In this document: positions 1-6,813 of the stretch, piece by piece
How positions within the stretch are numbered: the first letter of the stretch is position 1
Layout: each line of letters begins with the position of its first letter
From: Armatimonadota bacterium
GTDB lineage: Bacteria; Armatimonadota; Fimbriimonadia; Fimbriimonadales; ATM1
Assembly: GCA_013816225.1 (NCBI GenBank)
Contig: JACDEQ010000075.1
Span: 1-8,934 of the forward strand
DNA length: 8,934 nucleotides
Direction of reading: 5' to 3'
Program-made: the position numbers and the translations under genes
Notes under the pieces: model-generated
What the model saw: only the letters and a program-made list of their open reading frames with translations
What the model was told of the DNA's origin: nothing
Database searches by the model: none

Positions 1-2295
1 CGCTTGGAACGCTTGCGATATTTGCGTCAGTTGACGCTTTTGCGAATCGTATGGAACGACCTGAACTCATCGTGGGAGCCGGAGCGCGTTTGGGCGTCCC
101 TTTCGATACTGGCCGACGAGATCATCGAGCTTGCAGGACGGGTTGTCTGGTCGGAGATGGGTGGGGAGGGGAATCCACCGGTCGCGGTCATCGCTTTGGG
201 AAAGCATGGGTCGAACGAACTCAATTACTCATCCGACATCGACCTTATGTTCATCGCCGCGGATTCGGAGGCAGACCTAGCGCAACCGTCAAAGTTCTGT
301 GAAAGGCTCACGAGGGCGCTTGAAGGGCGAATGGGGCGGGGCGCTCTTTACCGAGTTGATCTGAGGCTTAGGCCGCTGGGAAGAGCTGGGCCCGTGCTCT
401 TGCGCAAGGCTGCTACGCTGAACTACTACCAAAGCTATTGCGAGCCGTGGGAAATCCTGGCGATGATACGCGCCCGGTCGGCCGCGGGTGACACGCACGT
501 GGGCAGCCAGTTCATCGCTGATGTTTCAGAATACATTTATCGCGGCGCCCGATCCGAGATCTTCTTGGAGTCGATCGTCGACGCCAAGAAACGATACGAA
601 GATGAGGTTCGTAAGCGGGGCGAGACCGATTCTAACATGAAACTCGGCCCGGGCGGAATCAGGGATATCGAGTTTATCGTCCAGGCGCTGCAGCTCGTAG
701 TGGGCCACGAAGCGCCGGAACTCCAAGGTGCGTCGACGGCGTCTGCGCTCGAGTTTCTAGCCGCAGGCGGGCACCTGGGCGCTAGACATGCCGAGTTGCT
801 GATGGCGAGCTACCGACTCTTTAGACAAATCGAGCACAGAATCCAACTTCGTTACGATTTGCAATCACACAACCTGCCGGCAGACGCAAACGAGCGGGAA
901 GTGCTTGCAAGGCTTGTGGGGTCGTCGAATTGGCAGTACCTTCACGGCGAGATTCGGCGGCGGCGGGCACAAGTTCGCGAGCTCTTGGAAAGCCGAATAC
1001 CCCTTTTGAGGGCGGATCGGTCGAGCCCCGTCGGTGTCGCTGAGGCGCTGGGCTGGCCCCCGGAAACGGCGCAAGTTAAAGCTGCCGAATATCTCATCGG
1101 GTTCTCGGATGCTCCCGACTCTCTTCTGAACCAGATTCGCGAGGATCGTTCGACGGCCGAGCGCGTGAAGCTGATCGCGAGCTTTGCTCAGCGTGTGATT
1201 CCTGAAATCAGCTTCCATCGCGAACTCTGGGACGTTGCCTTTTCCGAAGAGATAGAGTTTATGCCTGGAGACGAGACCGATCCCGCCTCTCTGATTCGCG
1301 AGAGGATTCGGGATGCGGGCGATTCGTGGGAGGCCGCCCTGTCGGCATTTCTTCGACGCGAGTTCATGGCCGCGTGCATCAAGGATGCGCTGCACCGCGA
1401 TGTCGAGCGCACGTTCGGATATTTGACGAAGGTCGCGGAAGCTTCGCTTCTCGGCGCCTTGGATTGTCTGGGAGGCGAGGACATCGATATCGTCGCGTTA
1501 GGCAGATTGGGGAGCTCAGAGCTGCTTTTGCCGTCGGATTGGGATGTAACCCTCTTGGTGAAGGAGCCGGCGAGACAGGCCGTCGCTGAGCGCATCGGCC
1601 AGGATTGGCTGAGGACGGCGCGCAGGATCAGTATGGCGTCGGGCTATTTTCCGCTGGATGTTCGTCTGCGGCCCGAAGGCTCCGCGGGCCTGGTCGTCCG
1701 CTCGATCCCTGGCTTCAACAACTACGCCGAATCATCCATGGAGACTTGGGAGCGATTTGCCTTTACTTGGGCACGCTCCCTTCGGGGCTGGCCGGAAACG
1801 GCAGCAGCGACTGTGGACGCGGTCTCGGCTTCAGAGTGGGGATGGGAGCAGGAATCCGAGATGCTCCAAATGCGGTCACGAATCCACAACGAGCGAGCAC
1901 GTTCGTGGGAACTGCGGCGCGATATCAAACTCGGGGAGGGTTTCTTACTTGATTTGGAGTGGCTGTGCTCGATCCTGCGGCTGCGCCATCCTGAGGCGCA
2001 AATTCGGCTCTCGACGACCGCGTCGATGCTCCGCCAACTGGGTCGGCTTAGTCTACTTAGTCAGTGCGAGGCGGACGAACTCGCCGACGCGGCCCTTCTA
2101 TTTGCGCGGTTAAGGAACATCATGTACTTGCTCGAGTTCGACAGCGATTCCGTTCTCCCTGAAAACCCGGAGAAGTTGGATCGGATGGCCGCATCTCTGA
2201 AGCTCGATGGAGCGAACGACGTGCTCGATGCGGTTTACGATAAGCGCGACAAGGTCATGAGTGTGTACGGAGATCTGGTGCTCCGCACTCCATGA
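1..2295 (+). CDS. glnE: Bifunctional glutamine synthetase adenylyltransferase / adenylyl-removase, 5'-truncated by the window edge
   Basis: GlnE adds AMP to glutamine synthetase and removes it again, tuning cytoplasmic ammonia assimilation to nitrogen status through PII signals. The frame is open at base 1, so the true start lies outside; 764 codons are visible and the E. coli protein has about 946 residues. Numbering from the TTG at base 4, the first (removase) nucleotidyltransferase core is GKHGSNELNYSSDIDL at 66-81, with VDLRLRPLGRAGP at 118-130 and KLGPGGIRDIEF at 213-224. The second (adenylyltransferase) core is GRLGSSELLLPSDWDV at 500-515, then LDVRLRPEGSAG at 551-562 and KLGEGFLLDLEW at 642-653. 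The visible part starts just before the conserved LRxxRxxxLLRI-type stretch of the first domain, so perhaps 100 residues or somewhat more are missing. Both D-x-D metal-binding pairs are present. The second core departs more from the family consensus than the first. The stop codon overlaps the start of plsY. Confidence 0.95.
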   Translation, partial: RLERLRYLRQLTLLRIVWNDLNSSWEPERVWASLSILADEIIELAGRVVWSEMGGEGNPPVAVIALGKHGSNELNYSSDIDLMFIAADSEADLAQPSKFCERLTRALEGRMGRGALYRVDLRLRPLGRAGPVLLRKAATLNYYQSYCEPWEILAMIRARSAAGDTHVGSQFIADVSEYIYRGARSEIFLESIVDAKKRYEDEVRKRGETDSNMKLGPGGIRDIEFIVQALQLVVGHEAPELQGASTASALEFLAAGGHLGARHAELLMASYRLFRQIEHRIQLRYDLQSHNLPADANEREVLARLVGSSNWQYLHGEIRRRRAQVRELLESRIPLLRADRSSPVGVAEALGWPPETAQVKAAEYLIGFSDAPDSLLNQIREDRSTAERVKLIASFAQRVIPEISFHRELWDVAFSEEIEFMPGDETDPASLIRERIRDAGDSWEAALSAFLRREFMAACIKDALHRDVERTFGYLTKVAEASLLGALDCLGGEDIDIVALGRLGSSELLLPSDWDVTLLVKEPARQAVAERIGQDWLRTARRISMASGYFPLDVRLRPEGSAGLVVRSIPGFNNYAESSMETWERFAFTWARSLRGWPETAAATVDAVSASEWGWEQESEMLQMRSRIHNERARSWELRRDIKLGEGFLLDLEWLCSILRLRHPEAQIRLSTTASMLRQLGRLSLLSQCEADELADAALLFARLRNIMYLLEFDSDSVLPENPEKLDRMAASLKLDGANDVLDAVYDKRDKVMSVYGDLVLRTP

Positions 2296-2927
2296 TGATC
2301 GCGCTCATCGCAATCGGGGCGTACCTGTTGGGATCACTCCCTTTCGGAAAGTGGATTGCGGCGGCACGCGGCATCGACATCATGCGAGAAGGCAGCAAGA
2401 GCATCGGGGCGACGAACGTTTGGCGGACCCTCGGATGGAAGGCCGGTCTGGCGGTGTTTCTGCTCGACGCCGCAAAGGGATTTATTGCGGCTACTGCAGG
2501 TGGCATGATTCCTCGGCTATTTGAGAACAATTCAACATTCAGTCATGAACTTGCACTATTAATGGGTGCGAGCGCGGTCTTGGGACATAGCGCTTCGATT
2601 TTCCTGGGGTTCAAGGGCGGCAAGAGTGTCGCAGCTGCGCTCGGGGTGTTGCTTTCTATATCCCCCGAAGTCGCCGGGCTTTCATTGCTCGTATTCCTGA
2701 TCGTTTTTGGCATATGCCGATATGTGAGCGTGGGCAGCCTTTGCGGCGTGGTCAGCGCGCCTATCTTCGCGGCCGCCTTCCATTATTCGTGGGTGATTGT
2801 GTTAGCATACGCAGTCTTGGCCGCCCTGATCGTATACCGCCATAGAGCTAATATCAACCGCCTGATGAAGGGAGAAGAGTATAAGTTTAGTAAACAATCA
2901 TCAACTACCGAGGCACACGGGCCGTGA
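2292..2927 (+). CDS. plsY: Acyl-phosphate:glycerol-3-phosphate acyltransferase PlsY
   Basis: PlsY is an inner-membrane enzyme that transfers an acyl group from acyl-phosphate to glycerol-3-phosphate, making lysophosphatidic acid, the first step of phospholipid synthesis in most bacteria. The 211-residue length is normal. All three family motifs are visible: S34..SIGATNVWRTLG (34-48), GHSASIFLGFKGGKSVA (98-114) and RHRANINRLMKGEE (183-196). Hydrophobic helices cover roughly 1-25, 50-73, 85-105, 112-142 and 148-181. In motif 2 the usual GGKGVAT reads GGKSVAA, a tolerated type of change in this loop. Two ATG codons stand in tandem (2292 and 2295). The first gives an ATGA overlap with the glnE stop, the second a TGATG junction. 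The nearest purine-rich stretch (2267-2273) is too far away to be a good ribosome binding site, so initiation probably depends on ribosomes finishing glnE. The acyl-phosphate supplier PlsX is not in the window. Confidence 0.96.
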   Translation: MMIALIAIGAYLLGSLPFGKWIAAARGIDIMREGSKSIGATNVWRTLGWKAGLAVFLLDAAKGFIAATAGGMIPRLFENNSTFSHELALLMGASAVLGHSASIFLGFKGGKSVAAALGVLLSISPEVAGLSLLVFLIVFGICRYVSVGSLCGVVSAPIFAAAFHYSWVIVLAYAVLAALIVYRHRANINRLMKGEEYKFSKQSSTTEAHGP

Positions 2928-4000
2928 GGCATCTCGACCGATATGTATTCAAGGACATGTTCGTTCCCTTGATCATCGGCACTATATCGGTGGTGTTCAT
3001 GTTTTTGGCGAACACCCTCATCTTCTATTCGCCGCAGGTTTTCTCAAAAGAGATGCCCATGAGCGCGGTCGGCCAGTACCTCCTCTTCAAGATTCCTCAG
3101 ACGTTGAACATGACCCTGCCCGTTGGCGTTACGATTGCGTCCTCGCTTGCGATCTCCAGACTAGCGCGTGAATCCGAACTCACGGCCATGCGTGCCGCGG
3201 GCATCCCGGTACGACGGGTGATTTTGCCGATGCTCATCATGGGAGCTTTGGTGGCCGGTCTCAGTTTCTGGCTTACGGAAAAGGTCACACCACGCGCCGA
3301 GGAACGGGCGACGGCTACGCTGAGGAAGATCTTTGCAAGCGCCGAGGCGATCGGTCTTCAGTCGAACGTCCTTTTGCAGCTTAATCGGGGCGAGTATCAC
3401 GCCAGCATCGGGACCGCATCGAAAGGCAACGGCGGCAAGGTTCTCATGAAAGATGTTCTCGTATTCCAGAAGCCCAAACGGGGTGTCGACTGGTTCGTCC
3501 AGTCCCCGTCAGCTGTATATGACGATGGCATCCTGGAGTTCAATGATCCGAAGATATGGATTTTGGAAGGAGAGCGCCTGATCTTGAAGACGCCCAAGAA
3601 ATGGCAGATTAATGTACGGGTGAGCCTCGACGATTTCTTTGGGCAAAAACTGCCCGAGGCAATGAGTGTCCGAGAACTCGGAAAGTCGATCGAGAATTGG
3701 CGGTCACGAGGACAAAGCACTCGCGTTCTCGAAGTCGATTACCACAACAAATTCGCTGTACCTGCCGCATGCTTTGTTTTCGCGCTATTTTCGCCTGTGT
3801 TTTCGCTATACTTTGTGCGTGGCGGCGCATTTATCGGCGTCCTGGTTAGCATTATCGTCGTTTTTCTCTACTATAATTTTTGGGTTTTGTCGTCGCAGGT
3901 CTTGGCGAAGCAGTGGATACTTCCGCCCATCGCCGGGGCATGGCTGCCGAATCTCATCTTTCTAATTGCAGGAGTGATCGCGCTGTGGCGACTCGAGTAG
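2924..4000 (+). CDS. LptF/LptG (YjgP/YjgQ) family LPS export permease
   Basis: This is an inner-membrane permease of the Lpt machine. With the LptB ATPase it extracts LPS from the outer leaflet of the inner membrane and passes it to the periplasmic bridge. The 358-residue protein has the family layout. Three membrane helices lie at about 13-35, 60-80 and 98-118, a periplasmic beta-jellyroll at about 130-265, and three more helices at 277-297, 302-322 and 335-355. The segment ESELTAMRAAGIP (83-95) matches the cytoplasmic coupling helix that contacts LptB. EVDYHNKFAVP (270-280) matches the conserved entry to helix 4. The start is GTG at 2924, overlapping the plsY stop as GTGA, with GAGG at 2910-2913 as a plausible binding site. 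The N-terminal MRHLDRYVFKD is typical of the family, supporting this start. LptF and LptG cannot be told apart by eye, so no symbol is given. Only one such gene is present here; a partner may lie elsewhere or the protein may form a homodimer. Confidence 0.93.
   Translation: MRHLDRYVFKDMFVPLIIGTISVVFMFLANTLIFYSPQVFSKEMPMSAVGQYLLFKIPQTLNMTLPVGVTIASSLAISRLARESELTAMRAAGIPVRRVILPMLIMGALVAGLSFWLTEKVTPRAEERATATLRKIFASAEAIGLQSNVLLQLNRGEYHASIGTASKGNGGKVLMKDVLVFQKPKRGVDWFVQSPSAVYDDGILEFNDPKIWILEGERLILKTPKKWQINVRVSLDDFFGQKLPEAMSVRELGKSIENWRSRGQSTRVLEVDYHNKFAVPAACFVFALFSPVFSLYFVRGGAFIGVLVSIIVVFLYYNFWVLSSQVLAKQWILPPIAGAWLPNLIFLIAGVIALWRLE
3970..3974 (+). promoter_or_regulatory. Ribosome binding site deciding the lptD start
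   Basis: AGGAG lies inside the 3' end of the permease gene, 10 bases before GTG 3985. It favours that GTG over the earlier in-frame codon near 3880, which would add a polar stretch ahead of the signal peptide. Confidence 0.75.
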
Positions 4001-4044
4001 CGGCGCTCGGCGCCGCGTTTGCGTTGGCTGTCTACGCACGTGCC
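3985..4044 (+). other. Signal peptide of LptD
   Basis: This encodes residues 1-20, MATRVAALGAAFALAVYARA. It has a short positively charged start, a hydrophobic Ala/Leu/Val core and an A-R-A signal peptidase I site before Gln21. It is read directly from the translation and no predictor was run. It fits Sec export followed by insertion into the outer membrane. Confidence 0.75.
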
Positions 4045-6258
4045 CAGATTCCTCCTCAGAATCCACTTGAGCCGACGGGGTTCCCGCCGAGCTTTCCGAA
4101 AGACGAGCGCCTGCCCCCGCCCATGGCTTCGGATCAGGCCTCGTACGAATTGAAAGTGATCAGAAGCGCCGAATGGGTCGTGGAGGATAATCAAGTCGTA
4201 GGTAAGGACGTCGAGTTTACATATCGGGGTTATTTGGTCAAGGGGGACGAGGTTCTTGGCGACCTCGACACCAACCAGTTCGTCCTTCGAGGAAATGTCG
4301 ACATTCTGGGCCAGGACCACGTTGTTCGAGGCAATCAGGTATTCGTCGATTTTCGTGCCCGCAGATTTCGCTTTGTCGAAGGCGAGGTCGATCTTAAGAA
4401 GGCGATGCTGCAGGGCCGCTTGGAGAGCGATATTTACGTCCGGGCCGCGAGCGTGGAAGGCACCGACGATCTGATAATCGCAACTAAAGCCCGCGTAACC
4501 ACATGCGAATATCCGGACCCACACTACACACTCGATGCGGAAAGGCTTTCGGTCATTCCGAACCGGCGTATTATCTTTGAAGATTTCAGGCTGCGTATTC
4601 TCAATCGAACTGTTCTTCGTGTTCCGCGCATTGTCATCCCTTTGGACAAGAGAACCTCCGGAATTACTCCTGAAGTAGGCAACTCTCTGGACGAGGGATA
4701 TTTCATAAAAACCAAAGTTGGCTTGCCCATAGGTGGCGACGATGCCATTGCACGGGTCGATTTGATGACGAAAAAGGGCCTGGGACTAGGCGCAGATTAT
4801 GAATTTCTACGTGGCAAGCAGCGCGGCGAATTCCGAGTCTATTCGAATTTATTCAACCCAGACGGCCCGCCGGGCGTAACCGCAAGCGGTACCTATCGAA
4901 ACGATTTCGGGTGGGGCAGAATCGAGGGCTATCAGGACTATCGCCGCTTCTCGTTTCTCACGGGTGAAAACAATATAGCGACGCAGACAAGGCTATCCTT
5001 TGCGCCAAACCAGGCCGGCAATGCGCAGAGCAATATTTTCTTCACGCAGAACAGCACTCGGTCCTTATCGTTCACAAGCGACAACTCGACCGCGGGGGTC
5101 AACGATGTGAGGGAATGGAGCGGCAGGTTTCGAACAAACTTGCAACTTAATCTTGCCCGCTCGATCGCGCGCGATGCGGGCAAGGTGCTTAGCGAAAGAG
5201 AAGTCCTCGACGCGCGCCTGCAATCTAGCTACGACCTGAGCAGGGTTGTCGCCGAGCTGGACTATCAGCGAAATATCCCGATCGGCAGCACGGTGAACTT
5301 CTTCGGCGGAATCGACAAAACGCCGGAGGTGACTATTCGGACGGATTCGCAACGGCTATTCAATGGTAAGAGGCATAAATGGTTTCCTAATTTCACGGCC
5401 CTGCTGTCGGCTGGAAATTATAACGATCATTTCAACGCAATTGATGTCTCGAGATATTTCTTTGATTTTCGCATGAATCGGGTCGGTTCTGAAGACTCCA
5501 AATTATCGTTGTCTTATGATGCAGGGATTAGACAAGGTATTTATTCCGACGACACGGCGCAATACACGCCCAGCTTGAATCTGCACCTGCGAGCGAAGCC
5601 CACGCCGAAGTTCTCGGCGAACTTTCGATATAACTACAGCCGCCCGCATGGCTTTTCGCCGCTTTCCTCCGATCGTAGTGGCCAATACAACTTGGCCAGT
5701 CTCGACGTCGTCGGGGAGTTTGCCCGAGGGTTAAAGGTTGGCGGGCAGGTCGGATTCGACTTTCATCAACGGGTCCTCGGCGATGTTCCCTGGATTTCTC
5801 CTTCGTTGCGGTTCGAGTATAACCCGAGCAAATCGTTGAGGCTTAGGAGCTTGGCGAACTACATGGCTCAAGAGGGCAGTTGGGGAAACATCCGCCTCGA
5901 CCTGGCCTGGAAGGCCGGTGCCACCTACCTAGGCGTTGCTGCAAGGTACGACGCTTTGCGCGACACATTGGGGAACCTGAATATTTTTCTCGACGCCTTT
6001 AAATGGGGGCGGCTCAAGTTCTCGACGATATTGCTTTACAATGGTTACCTCCACCGTTTCGAATCGCGGCATTTTTCCCTGATTTATGACCTTCACTGTG
6101 CGGAGGCCGTGCTTCAAGTTCTGGAAAACAACGTAGGGTTTCGTCCAGGAAGAGAGATTGTGTTCTTTATCCGGCTTAAGGGCCTGCCGTTCGACTCTCC
6201 GTTCGGTGTAGGCCGATTGGGCCAACCGCTTGACATAGGTACGGGGTCGGGCTGGTAG
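3985..6258 (+). CDS. lptD: LptD-family LPS assembly outer-membrane protein
   Basis: LptD is the outer-membrane beta-barrel that, with the lipoprotein LptE, inserts LPS into the outer leaflet. I place the start at GTG 3985, giving 757 residues (E. coli LptD has 784). The first 20 residues then form a signal peptide (short basic start, Ala/Leu core, ARA before Q21), and AGGAG lies 10 bases upstream. A Pro-rich linker (21-47) leads into an OstA/LptA-like beta-jellyroll (about 50-175), then the barrel, with many alternating aromatic/polar strands to the C-terminus. The closing part around DLHCAEAVLQ and VGFRPGREIVFFIRLKGLPF (about 702-736) matches the conserved LptD C-terminus. The mature protein contains only two cysteines: Cys174 in TTCEYPDP at the jellyroll/barrel boundary and Cys705 near the C-terminus. 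They are placed like one of the long-range disulfides of E. coli LptD. The gene overlaps the permease gene by 16 bases, which supports a joint role in LPS export. Confidence 0.92.
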   Translation: MATRVAALGAAFALAVYARAQIPPQNPLEPTGFPPSFPKDERLPPPMASDQASYELKVIRSAEWVVEDNQVVGKDVEFTYRGYLVKGDEVLGDLDTNQFVLRGNVDILGQDHVVRGNQVFVDFRARRFRFVEGEVDLKKAMLQGRLESDIYVRAASVEGTDDLIIATKARVTTCEYPDPHYTLDAERLSVIPNRRIIFEDFRLRILNRTVLRVPRIVIPLDKRTSGITPEVGNSLDEGYFIKTKVGLPIGGDDAIARVDLMTKKGLGLGADYEFLRGKQRGEFRVYSNLFNPDGPPGVTASGTYRNDFGWGRIEGYQDYRRFSFLTGENNIATQTRLSFAPNQAGNAQSNIFFTQNSTRSLSFTSDNSTAGVNDVREWSGRFRTNLQLNLARSIARDAGKVLSEREVLDARLQSSYDLSRVVAELDYQRNIPIGSTVNFFGGIDKTPEVTIRTDSQRLFNGKRHKWFPNFTALLSAGNYNDHFNAIDVSRYFFDFRMNRVGSEDSKLSLSYDAGIRQGIYSDDTAQYTPSLNLHLRAKPTPKFSANFRYNYSRPHGFSPLSSDRSGQYNLASLDVVGEFARGLKVGGQVGFDFHQRVLGDVPWISPSLRFEYNPSKSLRLRSLANYMAQEGSWGNIRLDLAWKAGATYLGVAARYDALRDTLGNLNIFLDAFKWGRLKFSTILLYNGYLHRFESRHFSLIYDLHCAEAVLQVLENNVGFRPGREIVFFIRLKGLPFDSPFGVGRLGQPLDIGTGSGW

Positions 6259-6312
6259 CAGGTAAACTAGAGGTCAATCGCGACAGAGGAGCGACGTACA
6301 TTTTTCTACCAA

Positions 6313-6343
6313 CTTGGACCGAACAACCTCAACTCCTTGGACC
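6313..6343. repeat. Short direct repeat CTTGGACC
   Basis: CTTGGACC occurs at 6313-6320 and again at 6336-6343. The copies are 23 bases apart start to start, close to two helical turns, and each follows an AAC-containing context. The repeat lies just upstream of the last gene. It could be an operator half-site pair or chance; nothing identifies a regulator. Confidence 0.35.
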
Positions 6344-6349
6344 CATTCG

Positions 6350-6355
6350 AAAGGA
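6350..6355 (+). promoter_or_regulatory. Probable ribosome binding site of the glycosidase-like gene
   Basis: AAAGGA ends 11 bases before ATG 6367. It is a moderate match and slightly long in spacing, but the only candidate near that ATG. It supports translation of the basic N-terminal tail rather than a later start. Confidence 0.5.
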
Positions 6356-6366
6356 TTTTCACCTGA

Positions 6367-6813
6367 ATGCCACGTAAGAAAACCGAAAACGCCGAGAGCG
6401 CAGAGGACATAAAGCCAACCCGAGCCCCCAAGACACGAGGGCCGCGTAAACCAAAGACCGAAGAGGCCGAACCGGTGTCTCAGATCGAGGCATTTGCGGA
6501 ACGGCCGAAGCGAACGAGAAGGCCTGGGGCCGAAACGCCGACAGAAAGCCTGCCCAAGCCCGCAAGAAAGCCTCGCATGGCGAAGAAGGATTCGGATTCC
6601 CAGGCGCCATCCGAATCGGTTCAGCCTGCCGCGATCGGATTCAGATTTCGGGCAGCTGGGCCACCGCCCGCTCGGGCTCCTAAGGGCCAACCAAATAGAC
6701 GGCGTGGCGACCGCAGCGAGGGTCCGAAAAGGCCCGTCGAGCGTAAACCCGTAGTCAGAACGCTGCAGCGGCCCGAAAAGCCAAAACCCCCCGCCCGCCC
6801 GGTGCGAGAACGG
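6367..6813 (+). other. Lys/Arg/Pro-rich disordered tail of the glycosidase-like protein
   Basis: This encodes residues 1-149. The composition is dominated by Lys, Arg, Pro, Ala and Glu, with few hydrophobic residues and clusters such as RGPRKPK, PKRTRRPG, ARKPRMAKK and QPNRRRGDR. The frame stays open and joins the folded domain without a break. Such tails can bind nucleic acid, polyanionic glycans or membranes, but none of these is shown here. An internal ATG at 6577 could give a shorter form of the tail. Confidence 0.65.

Larger units (their letters stand above)
1..6258 (+). other. Overlapping gene run glnE - plsY - lptF/G - lptD (probable operon)
   Basis: Four genes follow each other on one strand with no intergenic space: ATGA overlap at 2292-2295, GTGA overlap at 2924-2927 and a 16-base overlap at 3985-4000. 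No internal terminator or promoter is visible. The arrangement implies a single transcript with translational coupling. The promoter must lie upstream of the window. Three of the four products act in envelope construction, while GlnE acts in nitrogen control. Confidence 0.8.
6259..6366. other. Intergenic gap between lptD and the glycosidase-like gene
   Basis: This 108-base stretch is the only non-coding region in the window. It contains a run of five T at 6301-6305 without a convincing GC-rich stem before it, a short direct repeat at 6313-6343, and the ribosome binding site of the next gene. No clear -35/-10 pair is visible, so it cannot be said whether the next gene has its own promoter or is read through from lptD. 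Confidence 0.6.

Noticed and set aside
865..1395. Open frame of 176 codons on the minus strand inside glnE
   Set aside because: It overlaps a well-supported glnE region and its translation shows no family features.
3880..3984. Longer lptD start at about 3880
   Set aside because: It would put 35 mostly polar residues ahead of a good signal peptide and overlap the permease gene by over 100 bases; GTG 3985 has a ribosome binding site and gives a proper signal peptide.
6280..6305. Possible rho-independent terminator after lptD, suggested by the T run at 6301-6305
   Set aside because: No stable GC-rich hairpin precedes the T run; only very short complementary stretches are visible.
6314..6342. 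TTGGAC as a -35 element of a promoter for the last gene
   Set aside because: No -10-like sequence lies at a spacing of 16-18 bases from either copy.
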